This document shows, in pieces, positions 35,527-43,727 of a stretch of DNA of 64,000 nt. How positions within the stretch are numbered: the first letter of the stretch is position 1; each line of letters begins with the position of its first letter. The notes beneath the pieces were generated by a model. The model was not told where the DNA came from and searched no databases. It saw only the letters and a list, made by a program, of their open reading frames with translations. The stretch is from assembly GCA_963725175.1 (NCBI GenBank), contig CAVRXH010000006.1, positions 4,278,001 to 4,342,000 of the forward strand. The letters are read 5' to 3'. The stretch is from DASUBV01 sp963725175 (GTDB lineage: Bacteria; Actinomycetota; Actinomycetes; Streptosporangiales; Streptosporangiaceae). Position numbers and translations under genes: made by a program.

Positions 35527-36723
35527 ATGGCTGACTTACTCGCCCGCGAGATCGGCAGCCGGGTCCGGCATCAGCGGCTCGTCGGCCAAAAGACCCAGAC
35601 TGTGATCGCTGGGCTGGCTGGCATCACCACCGATTACCTGTACCAGATCGAGCAGGGCAAGAGGCTGCCAGCCATGCCGGTGCTGATCGCCCTTGCCCGC
35701 GCGTTGCGCGTTCCGCCGGCTTCCCTGATCGGCGATCCGGCAGAACCGGCGGCCGGGCCAGCAGCGCGGCCCGCGATCGGGAACCGCCTGTACCGGGCGA
35801 TGATGATGCCGCCCGCGCCCAGCCAGGAGCCCTTGCCAGTGCCGGACCTGCGGGCGCGCGTCAGCCGGGCATGGCGCTTGTGGCAGACCTCGCCGACTCG
35901 CTACAGCCAGGTCAGCGGCATCCTGTGCGGGCTGATCACAGACACCGAGACCGCACTGGCCGCCGCCGTCTCAGGCGACGGGCACCGCGCCTACCGGGTG
36001 GCAGCGGACCTGTACGGGCTGACGCGGACGGTCGCGAAGCGCACCGGCCGGACTGACCTGGCGCTCCTGGCGGCGGACCGGGCGTACCGGTGCGCGGAGG
36101 CCAGTGCCGACCCGCTGCGGATCGGCGCGGCCCGGTGGAATATGGCGCATGCTTCCCCGGCCGGGCGCGATCATGAGGCCGCCGAGGACATCGCGATGGC
36201 CGCAGCCGATGCCCTCCGCGAGCACTCCGGTCCTGATGCGGCCGCGGTGTACGGCTCGCTGATCCTGGTGGCTAGCGTCGCGGCGGCCCGGCGCGGCGAG
36301 GTATGGACAGCGCGGGACCGGCTGCGGTCGGTGGCCCCGTTGGCGTGGAAGACTGGCGAGCGCAACACCTTGTGGATGGCATTCGGGCCGGTGAATCTCG
36401 CGATGCACGCGGTGAGCATCGAGGTGGAGGCGGGTGAGGCGAGCCAGGCATGCCACCTGGCAGAGGACATCAGGCCCGAGATGTCACCGTCGATCGAGCG
36501 CCGCGTGGCGTTCCTGCTGGAGCTGGCCCGCAGCTTCCAGCAGCGTGCCGACTACGGCAGCGCCCTGGCCCTGCTGCGCGCGGCAGAACGCCAGGCACCA
36601 GAGGACGTCGCCTACCGCCCGGTTGCCCGCGACATCCTTCGGGTTGTGGCGCAGCGAGCCGGCCGCTCGACAGCCAGCGAGGCCGCAGACATGGCCAGCC
36701 GTCTGTCAGCCTCCGTGACCTGA
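35527..36723 (+). CDS. XRE-family regulator with TPR-like C-terminus
   Basis: A 398-residue protein. The N-terminal HTH reads IGSRVRHQRLVGQKTQTVIAGLAGITTDYLYQIEQGKRLP, then a linker with Ala/Pro, then about 280 residues of helical repeats (WNMAHASPAGRDHEAAEDIAM, LLELARSFQQRADYGSALALLRAAERQ). Streptomyces-type regulators of this kind often sit next to the cluster they govern. It lies 107 bases upstream of the radical SAM gene on the same strand; that gap is the likely promoter of the operon. The role as its regulator is inferred by position. Confidence 0.8.
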   Translation: MADLLAREIGSRVRHQRLVGQKTQTVIAGLAGITTDYLYQIEQGKRLPAMPVLIALARALRVPPASLIGDPAEPAAGPAARPAIGNRLYRAMMMPPAPSQEPLPVPDLRARVSRAWRLWQTSPTRYSQVSGILCGLITDTETALAAAVSGDGHRAYRVAADLYGLTRTVAKRTGRTDLALLAADRAYRCAEASADPLRIGAARWNMAHASPAGRDHEAAEDIAMAAADALREHSGPDAAAVYGSLILVASVAAARRGEVWTARDRLRSVAPLAWKTGERNTLWMAFGPVNLAMHAVSIEVEAGEASQACHLAEDIRPEMSPSIERRVAFLLELARSFQQRADYGSALALLRAAERQAPEDVAYRPVARDILRVVAQRAGRSTASEAADMASRLSASVT

Positions 36724-36830
36724 AACCTGCCCGCCAGAAACCCGTGCTGACAGCTCGGGTTACCCGCCGGTAGCGCACTTACCTTCCTCTGGTGCCGGCG
36801 CGCGAGACGCGCCGCGGAGGGAGAGACAGG

Positions 36831-37991
36831 ATGAGCACCCGAACGTCCCCCGGCGGGCGGCCGCGGACTTCAGAGCGGACCCGGACCCCTGTGGTCGACC
36901 AGCATGCTTCATGGATCGCGGTCAACCCGGTCCAGGGCTGCCCCAAGGCATGCGCCTACTGCTACCTCAACCAGCGCGGCCAGACGGCCGTCAGACCCGA
37001 GCACCTGGCCAGCCCGGCGGAGGCGGCTGGCCTGCTGACCGGGTCACCGTTCTACGCCCCCTCGCGTCCGGTCGCGCTGTACACCTGGACCGATGTGATG
37101 GCCCTGCCAGCCTCCCGCGAGCACCTGGCCGGGATGCTCGACGCCCTCACCGCGCGGGAGATCCCCAACCCCGTCATCCTGATCTCCAAGTGCCACATCC
37201 CCGACGACACCGTCCGGGCTATCGCCAGCGCACGCCTGGACGGCCTGACCGTGCTGGTCTACCTGAGCTACTCCGGGCTCGGAAACCACATCGAGCCCGG
37301 TATCCGCCATGGCGCCCTCGCGGCGAATTTCCCGCGGCTGGCAGAAGCGGGCATCCCGATCGTGCACTACTGGCGGCCTGCACTGCCGGAGTCCGCGACC
37401 ACCGAGACGATGGAAGCCGTACTGGACTGGGCCGCCCGGTACGCCCGTTGCACGGTCGCGGCAGGGCTGAAGGTCGAGGAGGTGGCCCTGGACCGGCTGG
37501 CCGGCATCTGGCCGGAACTGAGGCAGACCGACGGGGCGACGCGGGCGGAGGGGGTTTACCCGCGGGCGTTCTGGGAGTTCATTCACCAGACCTGGCGGCG
37601 CCATCCTCGCTACCCGGTCTTCCACGCCAACTCCTGCGCTCTGGCGTACGTGCTCGGAAGGCCCGACAGCTTCGGCGTGCTGGGCACCGATGTGTGCGTC
37701 CTGCGCAGCAACTGCCCGGTCGCGCAGCGCTCCCGCTGCGGTGAGGCCGACGCCCGCCGCAGAGCACCAGGACCCGATGAGGTGCGGAGCGCGCTGGCAC
37801 AGCGGGGCCTGGCCGGGGTGCCGTACAGCATCTCCGATGAGCGGGAGCTGGTGCTGGGCGCCCCCGCGGCGACCGCGGCGGTCGCGGCACTGACCCAGGA
37901 TCTCGGCATCCGAGTGCGGGCCGCGCGCAGCATAGCCGACGACTACTGGAGCAGCGGCACCACCGGCGCAGTCCCGCTGATCGTCGGATGA
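36831..37991 (+). CDS. Radical SAM enzyme of unknown specificity
   Basis: A 386-residue protein with the radical SAM cluster motif CPKACAYC, cysteines at residues 37, 41 and 44, in the setting WIAVNPVQGCPKACAYCYL. That setting resembles radical SAM proteins of the spore-photoproduct-lyase/COG1533 type. Four more cysteines lie in the last third (NSCAL, TDVCVL, SNCPV, SRCGE), room for an auxiliary Fe-S cluster. ATG 36831 has GGAGGGAGAG upstream. Its stop overlaps the next start (ATGA), opening a run of coupled genes ending in a Nudix hydrolase. The substrate is unknown. Confidence 0.85.
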   Translation: MSTRTSPGGRPRTSERTRTPVVDQHASWIAVNPVQGCPKACAYCYLNQRGQTAVRPEHLASPAEAAGLLTGSPFYAPSRPVALYTWTDVMALPASREHLAGMLDALTAREIPNPVILISKCHIPDDTVRAIASARLDGLTVLVYLSYSGLGNHIEPGIRHGALAANFPRLAEAGIPIVHYWRPALPESATTETMEAVLDWAARYARCTVAAGLKVEEVALDRLAGIWPELRQTDGATRAEGVYPRAFWEFIHQTWRRHPRYPVFHANSCALAYVLGRPDSFGVLGTDVCVLRSNCPVAQRSRCGEADARRRAPGPDEVRSALAQRGLAGVPYSISDERELVLGAPAATAAVAALTQDLGIRVRAARSIADDYWSSGTTGAVPLIVG

Positions 37992-39346
37992 GCCGGGCCA
38001 TGCTGAGCAGCCATCGGGGCGAACTGATGACCCTCACTCGGGGCCTGCGAGCGCGGTTCGCCGGCACCGCGCCGCGCCGCTGGGAGCCTGCGACAGCCGC
38101 GGCAGAGCTGCTGGTCCAGGCCGGTCACCTCGCCCTGTGCATGCTGCGCGGGCGCGGCGCGGATGCCGGGCCGCTGGCCGACCCGCACCGGCCGATCACC
38201 AGCCCGGGCGACGAGCTGGCGGATGTCCTGCTGGCCGTGCTCAGCATCACCGTCCTGGCAGGTACCGAGCCCGCCTGGCAAGTCAGCCGCGCATCGCCGC
38301 CAGCCCGCGACGAGGTGGACGCGCTCCTCCATCTGCTGGCAGCGGCTGGCGCGCTGGCCGAGGTCACGCTGACAGATGGCGGCTACCGGCACCGGCCCGC
38401 CGGGAACCCGTCGAGCCTGCCGCAGGCGGCGGGCGCGGCAGTGACAGCCTGCGAGGCCCTGGCCGTACATCTCGGCCTAGACATGCTCGCCGAGTTCCGG
38501 GCGATGGCCGCCGACGCGAGCGCGTTCCTCGACAGAGCGGGTCCAGCGATGACGAGCCATTCCGGCGAGTTCAGCACCCACGCCCGCGTCGGCGCGCACG
38601 TAACCAAGAGGCTCACCGGCCGCCACCCGGCTGGACAGCGGTTAGCCGAGGCATCCGCCCGGTGCGGGGACACGGGGATGCGCCGCTACCTGGACACCCT
38701 GCGGGATGCGGGCGTCACACTGCCCGCCGGCCTCACGCTCACGGCGGGAGACCCGCTGACAGTCAGGCACTGCTGGGTGCAAGGCCCGACCCTGCCCGAA
38801 GCCTCCCGCACCGACCCCCTGGCATTCGCCAGCGCCGTCGGGGTTGTCGGCCAGTGGGTCAGGAACCTGGCCGGTGCCGATGCGCGGATCGACGCGAACC
38901 TGGCCAACTTCTGCCTCGACAACGGCAGCCCAGTCCTAGTCGATGTGCTGCCGCCCCTGATCCCCAGCCTGCGGCCCGGCCCGGCGAGCCTGTTCGACGA
39001 GCTGTTCCTCGCCTTGTGCTTCGATACGCCTGTCATCCTCGACGCCCTCGCCGGCTATGCGCTGCGCGCACTGCTCCGCCAGCCAGACATGCCGGAAAGC
39101 GCCGTCCTGGTGCTCCCGGCCGCGCGGAGCCTGGCATCCGGCGGCAGGCCCGGCGAGTTCCCGGCCGCGTGGTTCAGTGCCAGGGCCACGCTCGCGATCC
39201 GCGCTGCCGAGGGCGGCGAGGACCCCCGCGTCGTACTGGACCTCTTCAGGCTCACCTCAGTGCTGGAATTCCGCCAGCTCAGCGAGCCCGGCCGTCGGCA
39301 GCGCATCGGCCAGGCCCGGCAGCGGATCAGGGAGCTGATCCCGTGA
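37988..39346 (+). CDS. MazG-like domain fused to a degenerate kinase-like domain
   Basis: A 452-residue protein with no full-length family I recognise. Residues ~30-90 (TAAAELLVQAGHLALCML, then GDELADVLLAVLSITVLAG) follow the EExxE...ExxD layout of MazG-type NTP pyrophosphohydrolases, though the first acids are partly replaced. The central to C-terminal part has DANLANFCLDNGSPVLVDVLPPLIPS, like the catalytic and metal-binding segments of aminoglycoside-phosphotransferase-like kinases (HxDxxxxN ... DFG) but with DVLP in place of DFG, so it may be a pseudokinase or a substrate-binding domain. It overlaps its neighbours on both sides (ATGA, GTGA), which argues for a shared pathway. Confidence 0.6.
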   Translation: MSRAMLSSHRGELMTLTRGLRARFAGTAPRRWEPATAAAELLVQAGHLALCMLRGRGADAGPLADPHRPITSPGDELADVLLAVLSITVLAGTEPAWQVSRASPPARDEVDALLHLLAAAGALAEVTLTDGGYRHRPAGNPSSLPQAAGAAVTACEALAVHLGLDMLAEFRAMAADASAFLDRAGPAMTSHSGEFSTHARVGAHVTKRLTGRHPAGQRLAEASARCGDTGMRRYLDTLRDAGVTLPAGLTLTAGDPLTVRHCWVQGPTLPEASRTDPLAFASAVGVVGQWVRNLAGADARIDANLANFCLDNGSPVLVDVLPPLIPSLRPGPASLFDELFLALCFDTPVILDALAGYALRALLRQPDMPESAVLVLPAARSLASGGRPGEFPAAWFSARATLAIRAAEGGEDPRVVLDLFRLTSVLEFRQLSEPGRRQRIGQARQRIRELIP

Positions 39347-40473
39347 CAGCCCGCGCCCTCACGTCACCCTCCAGATGGACCTGCCACGCCGGTGACCTGA
39401 CGTTCCATCTCACCGCGCCAGAACCCTGGGCCGCCATGCAGCGCGCCTATCTGGCCGGCTATCTGCCGGGCAGGCCAGGCGACAGGGAAGACCTCGGCGC
39501 CTACCGCCTCGACATCAGGCTCGACGACGCCGGCCGTCAGCACATGGTCCGCGACATCACTCAGGCGGCCGGCCAGCGGCTTATTGAGATCGTGCCCGGC
39601 GTGGTGCTCCGCGAAGCGCATGGCAGCGACGGCCTGCGCTGCTACGCGGTGGCCTCCGACGCGCTCGAAAGGCAGGCCCCGCCCTACGCTGTCAGCATCC
39701 GCGGCAACCACATCACCCTGCACGCCGACCCGCGCGCCCCGCAGCCGCAGCGCTACCCGCTGCGGCTCATGCGGGAGGCGATGATCCGCGCTTACGAGAA
39801 CACCGGAGCGGTCCTCTTCCACGCTGCCGGAGCCGACCTGAACGGGCACGCCGTCATGGTCTGCGGCCCTCGGTCAGCCGGGAAGACCACCACCTTGACC
39901 GCAGTCATTCAGGCGACGCGTGGCCGGCTCCTGTCCAACGACCGGCTCATCCTCGATCACCGAGCCCGGCTCATCGCCGTCCCGCTGCCCGTGCCCGTAG
40001 CCCGCGGGACAATCGCCGCCACGCCCGAGCTGAGCCGCGCGCTGAACACGGCATCCAGGCCGCAACCGGCCCTGCACCAGCTACCGGCAGTATTCGGCAC
40101 AGCTGCCAAGGCCGAGTTCAGCGCCCGCGAGTACGCCGCCGCCCTCGGAACCGGCCTGTCGGCGGGCTCATGGCTCCGCGTGATCATCGCGGCCCGGCTG
40201 ACTGACAGCCGCGAGCCCCCGCTCATCCGCCAGCTCACCCCTGCCCAGGCGCGGGACGTACTAGAAGCGACCTGTTTCACCCCGCATGACGAGTTCTGGC
40301 GCCAGCCATGGCTCGTGCCCCGCACCAGGCCAGACGCCCATCTGCGCCAGGACGCCAGCCGTATGGCCGCCGGCATTGCGGCGTGCGCGCCATGCTTCGA
40401 GGTCAGGTTCGGCGTCCGCAACCCGCGCGTCGGCCTGGACGGCGCCATCGCCAGCCTCCTGGCCGGCCTGTGA
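39343..40473 (+). CDS. HPr-kinase-like P-loop protein
   Basis: A 376-residue protein. The P-loop VCGPRSAGKTTTLTAVI lies at about residues 171-187, followed by LLSNDRLIL, as in HPr kinase/phosphorylase relatives where the P-loop is followed by a Asp-containing strand. An N-terminal ~150-residue domain precedes it (HAGDLTFHLTAPEPW, then LREAMIRAYENTGAVLFHAAGADLNGH, the usual approach to HprK-related kinases). Related kinases occur in lasso-peptide and other RiPP clusters and may phosphorylate a small molecule or peptide. GTG 39343 overlaps the previous stop; TGATG links it to the next gene. Confidence 0.75.
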   Translation: MTARALTSPSRWTCHAGDLTFHLTAPEPWAAMQRAYLAGYLPGRPGDREDLGAYRLDIRLDDAGRQHMVRDITQAAGQRLIEIVPGVVLREAHGSDGLRCYAVASDALERQAPPYAVSIRGNHITLHADPRAPQPQRYPLRLMREAMIRAYENTGAVLFHAAGADLNGHAVMVCGPRSAGKTTTLTAVIQATRGRLLSNDRLILDHRARLIAVPLPVPVARGTIAATPELSRALNTASRPQPALHQLPAVFGTAAKAEFSAREYAAALGTGLSAGSWLRVIIAARLTDSREPPLIRQLTPAQARDVLEATCFTPHDEFWRQPWLVPRTRPDAHLRQDASRMAAGIAACAPCFEVRFGVRNPRVGLDGAIASLLAGL

Positions 40474-41246
40474 TGATCGCCAACGACCTCCCCGCAGTGG
40501 TGACGGCAGCAGGCGACGGCACCCGCTTCCGCCCCTTCTCCGCCGTGGTTCCCAAGGAGATGCTGCCACTCGGCCCCGTGCCCGCCGTCGAGCACGTCAT
40601 CACCGAGTGCCTCGCCGGCGGCGCGTCGCACGTCATCGTCGTCACCCGGCCCGGCGACCAGATCATCCCCGCGCACGTGGGGGTCCTGCGCCGGACCGGG
40701 CTGCCCGTGGAAGCACTGCCCGAAGACCGCAGCTACGGCTACGGCAACGCCACGCCGCTGCTCACGCTCTCAGGCCGGCTAGCCGGATGCGACGCTTTCG
40801 CGGTCGCCTTCGGCGACGATATCCTGCTCGGCGAGCCGCGACCCGGATGGAACCTGGCCGCCATGCGCAATCAGATGCAGCCGGGCACCGCCGCCGTCAT
40901 TGCCGGGCAGCTCATCGACCGCTCCGAGGCCCGCTCATTCGGCATCATCACCACCCGGCCCGGCCAGCCCGACCAAGCAGCCGCCATCACCCAGCGGCCC
41001 GACCCGGCCGACGTGACCGAGCCGCTGGCCGTCGTGTCCAGGCTCATCCTGCGCCCCTCGATCCTCAGCCGCCTCGCGCCCGCCGGGCAGGCCGACGGCG
41101 AGATCGACCTCGGCGTCGCCGTCGGCGTGCTCGCCGCAGCCGACCCCGTCCGGGTGCACCGGATCGCGGGACACTGGGTCACCGTCGGAGACCCGCGCCA
41201 GTACCTCCGTGCCCTGACCGCCTACTGGCAGTACCAGCCATCCTGA
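40473..41246 (+). CDS. GalU-like sugar-1-phosphate nucleotidyltransferase
   Basis: A 257-residue nucleotidyltransferase: PAVVTAAGDGTRFRPFSAVVPKEMLPL is the nucleotide-binding signature of the UTP-glucose-1-phosphate uridylyltransferase group (the common form is AAGLGTRFLP...PKEMLP), then SYGYGNATPLLTL, AFGDDILLGE with the metal aspartate, and VTVGDPRQYL at the end. It is short compared with GalU (~300 residues). It should couple an NTP to a sugar-1-phosphate or related compound. ATG 40473 shares one base with the previous TGA. With a decayed UDP-GlcNAc epimerase gene downstream, an NDP-sugar pathway is a reasonable inference. Confidence 0.82.
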   Translation: MIANDLPAVVTAAGDGTRFRPFSAVVPKEMLPLGPVPAVEHVITECLAGGASHVIVVTRPGDQIIPAHVGVLRRTGLPVEALPEDRSYGYGNATPLLTLSGRLAGCDAFAVAFGDDILLGEPRPGWNLAAMRNQMQPGTAAVIAGQLIDRSEARSFGIITTRPGQPDQAAAITQRPDPADVTEPLAVVSRLILRPSILSRLAPAGQADGEIDLGVAVGVLAAADPVRVHRIAGHWVTVGDPRQYLRALTAYWQYQPS

Positions 41247-41256
41247 AGGAAACGCG

Positions 41257-41907
41257 ATGACCATGATCGACATCTACAACGACCGCTACGAGCACACCGG
41301 CACCGAGGACAAGCAGCAAGCCCACCGCCAGGGCCTGTGGCACCGGACCTTCTCCGCCCTCGCCGTCAACCCCTCCAGCCGACAGGTCATCCTGCAGAAG
41401 AAAGCACCAGGCCGGTACTCCTTTGACCGGCCCGACTACGCCGACTTCACCGTCGGCGGCCACTACCACGCCGGCGAGGGCATCCCAGACGGCATCCGCG
41501 AAGTCCGCGAGGAACTCGGCCTCGACATCGACTACGCAGACCTGCACCCCCTCGGCATCCGCCAGACCGCAGTCACACTCGCCAGCGACTACATCGAGCG
41601 GGAATTCCAGCACTGGCACCTCCTGCCCATGGCCGCTGACATCAGCGCCATCCCGCTGAACGACGCCGAGGTCACCGGCCTGGCAGCGCTCGGCCTCGAC
41701 GACGCCATCCGCCTCGCCGACGGCACCGCCGACGAGGTTCCCGCCGCCTGCGCCACCCGCACCGCCAACGGCACCACGTGCACCAGCGGGATCCTGTCCC
41801 GCGCCGACCTCATACCCGGCTACCTGCGGACAGACCAGCTATACCTGCGTCTGTTTACCGCCGCCCGCCGCTACTGCGCCGGAGAGCGGACCTACCTGTT
41901 CTGGTAA
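41257..41907 (+). CDS. Nudix hydrolase
   Basis: A 216-residue protein resembling YfcD/IDI-type Nudix proteins: GLWHRTFSALAVNPSSRQVILQKKA precedes the Nudix box GHYHAGEGIPDGIREVREELG (residues 68-88). The stretch between the first Glu and the Arg-Glu pair is one residue shorter than the consensus. The C-terminal part is longer than in simple Nudix proteins and has three cysteines. Nudix enzymes cleave nucleoside diphosphates linked to another group. It starts 10 bases after the nucleotidyltransferase with GGAAACG upstream and is the last intact gene of the run. Confidence 0.85.
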   Translation: MTMIDIYNDRYEHTGTEDKQQAHRQGLWHRTFSALAVNPSSRQVILQKKAPGRYSFDRPDYADFTVGGHYHAGEGIPDGIREVREELGLDIDYADLHPLGIRQTAVTLASDYIEREFQHWHLLPMAADISAIPLNDAEVTGLAALGLDDAIRLADGTADEVPAACATRTANGTTCTSGILSRADLIPGYLRTDQLYLRLFTAARRYCAGERTYLFW

Positions 41908-41926
41908 CCGCGAGGAAGGACAATCG

Positions 41927-42079
41927 GTCGCCATTGCCATTGCCACCTGAACGCGTCCCGAGGCCATCAAGCTTGCCCCATCGCGCAGTGGCCGGGGCGA
42001 CCAGCTCGGCTATCTGATCAGCGCCCTGACACGCGCGTTTCGTCAGCACCGGCCCGACGCCGTGATCGTCCAGGGGTCG
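41927..42079 (+). pseudogene. Remnant of a UDP-N-acetylglucosamine 2-epimerase gene
   Basis: In the single frame from 41927, VAIAIAT is followed by a TGA at 41948-41950 and then TRPEAIKLAP; the family opens with GTRPEAIKLAP, so the stop replaces the Gly codon (GGA to TGA). After a short join, GDQLGYLISALTRAFRQHRP leads to DAVIVQG, the family's later DVVLVQGD motif. Some residues between are missing and the remaining ~300 are gone. A ribosome-site-like GAGGAAGGA at 41912-41920 remains, but the start codon appears as GTC. The rest of the 41908-42212 gap shows no gene. It was probably the next gene of the operon before decay. Confidence 0.65.
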
Positions 42080-42212
42080 CGGGGGCTGCCCGGCGGGCCG
42101 GGCCGGGTTGGCGCGTCGCGCCCAGGCTGCCTTTCCCTGGGCCGGGCGGAACGAGGCTTAAGACCGCGACGAACGATGACGAACAGGAAAGTTAACAACC
42201 CTATCCAAGGGG

Positions 42213-43727
42213 TCAAACCTCGCTTAGGGCAATTCCGTGGTCGAAGCCGGTGACCGCGCGGCGGGCCAGTTCGTAGCGCACCCAGAGTTCGTCCCACAGC
42301 TCGGCCCTGGCCGGGTCCGGCTCGGCTACCACGGTGCCGGTCTCGGTGGCGGGCGGCCAGCGGCCGTCGACAGCGCTGGCCGCGAGAAGCGCCGCGCCGC
42401 GCGCGGAGTAGTCGGTGTCGTCGTCGCCCGGCATCGACACCCGGCAGCGGCTGGCGTCCGCCAGGTCGGCGCGGAAGGACGGGTCGGCGGCGCTGCCGCC
42501 CGCCACCTCGATGGCCTGGCCGAGCGCGCCGATCTCGGCCAGCACGTCCAGGCACCTTCGGCTCTCCAGGATGATGCCGTTGACCAGGCCGCGGGCCAGG
42601 TGCTCGCGGCCGTGCCCCAGGGTCAGGCCGGCGATCGCGCCGTGCAGCCGGGGGTCCCACAGCGCGCCCTGCTCGCCGGGGCTCAGGTACGGCAGCACGA
42701 CGGGCGCCGTGCGCGGGTCGGTGGCCGCCGCGAGCGCGGTGATCCCGGCCGGACCGTCCGCCACGCCGAGCAGGCCGGCCAGCCAGCCGATCGCGCTGCC
42801 GGTGGCCAGCAGGTCCATCTCCACCCCCCAGCGGCCGGGCTCGGCGAGCGGGGTGACCAGGAACCGGTGCCCAGGGTCCAGCATCAGCTCGCCGGTCACG
42901 CCCATGATCACGTTGCTGGTCCCGGCGATGTAGGCGGCCTGGCCCGGCTCGCGGACGCCGAGTCCGAGCGCGCCGAGTACGGAGTCGGCCGCGCCCAGGC
43001 AGACGGGGACGGAATGGCAGTCAAGCGCGCCCGCCAGTTCGGCACGAAGGGGGCGGATGGCCGTGGAAGCCAGCACCGGCGGCAGCGCTGGCGGCCGGTC
43101 AAGTCCGCCGAGCGCGGCGTCCCGCGCGGCATCGTGCCAGCGCCCGGCGGCCAGCTCGTAGCAGCCGTAGCCGGACGCGGTGCTCGGGTCGGTGGCGAGG
43201 TGGCCGGTCAGCCAGCCGAACAGGTAGTCCTTGGCGGACGCGATGGTCGCGGTCGCGCGAGCGCGGGCGGGCTCGGCGCGGGCCAGCCGGGCGAACATCG
43301 GCAGCAGGTACCTGCCGTCCACCCACTGCCCGGTGAGCCGGTACAGCCGGTCCGCCCCGAACCGCTCGCGCAGCTCCTCGCCGTCATCGTCGGCCCGGCT
43401 GTCCTGCCAGGTGATAGCCGGGCCGGCCGGCTCGCCGGCGGCGTCCAGGGTGACCAGCGTCGGGATCATCGCGGACAGGCCGATGCCGCGCCAGCGCCCG
43501 GCCGGCACGGCCGCGCCGAGCTGGGTCAGCGCGCTGGTGACCGCCGCCCGCCAGTGCGCCGGGTCCTGTTCGCGCGCCCCGGCCTCCGGCGTGCTGGTCG
43601 GGTACGCGGCGGCGCTGCGGGCGAGCACCCGGCCGTCGGCGGCGAGCGCGACGGCCTTGAGCCCGGAGGTGCCGAGGTCGAGCCCGATGTAGGCGCCGTC
43701 CCGCGCTGCCTCCGGGCCGCCGGTCAC
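42213..43727 (-). CDS. FGGY-family carbohydrate kinase (xylulokinase-like)
   Basis: A 504-residue sugar kinase: AYIGLDLGTSGLKAVALAADG is the phosphate-1 motif, WQDSRADDDGEELRERFG and YLFGWLTGHLATDPSTASGYG follow the FGGY N-domain, GAADSVLGALGLGV and AYIAGTSNVIMGV the ATP site, and VAGGSAADPSFRADLADA the adenosine motif. This is the xylulokinase group; the substrate may be another ketose or polyol. It overlaps the permease stop by four bases (GTGA), so it is cotranscribed with an amino-acid-type permease, an unusual pairing for a sugar kinase. Confidence 0.9.
   Translation of the reverse strand: MTGGPEAARDGAYIGLDLGTSGLKAVALAADGRVLARSAAAYPTSTPEAGAREQDPAHWRAAVTSALTQLGAAVPAGRWRGIGLSAMIPTLVTLDAAGEPAGPAITWQDSRADDDGEELRERFGADRLYRLTGQWVDGRYLLPMFARLARAEPARARATATIASAKDYLFGWLTGHLATDPSTASGYGCYELAAGRWHDAARDAALGGLDRPPALPPVLASTAIRPLRAELAGALDCHSVPVCLGAADSVLGALGLGVREPGQAAYIAGTSNVIMGVTGELMLDPGHRFLVTPLAEPGRWGVEMDLLATGSAIGWLAGLLGVADGPAGITALAAATDPRTAPVVLPYLSPGEQGALWDPRLHGAIAGLTLGHGREHLARGLVNGIILESRRCLDVLAEIGALGQAIEVAGGSAADPSFRADLADASRCRVSMPGDDDTDYSARGAALLAASAVDGRWPPATETGTVVAEPDPARAELWDELWVRYELARRAVTGFDHGIALSEV

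Noticed and set aside
42043..42660. Minus-strand open frame across the WecB remnant and into the kinase gene
   Set aside because: It overlaps the FGGY kinase in another frame and has shadow-like composition.
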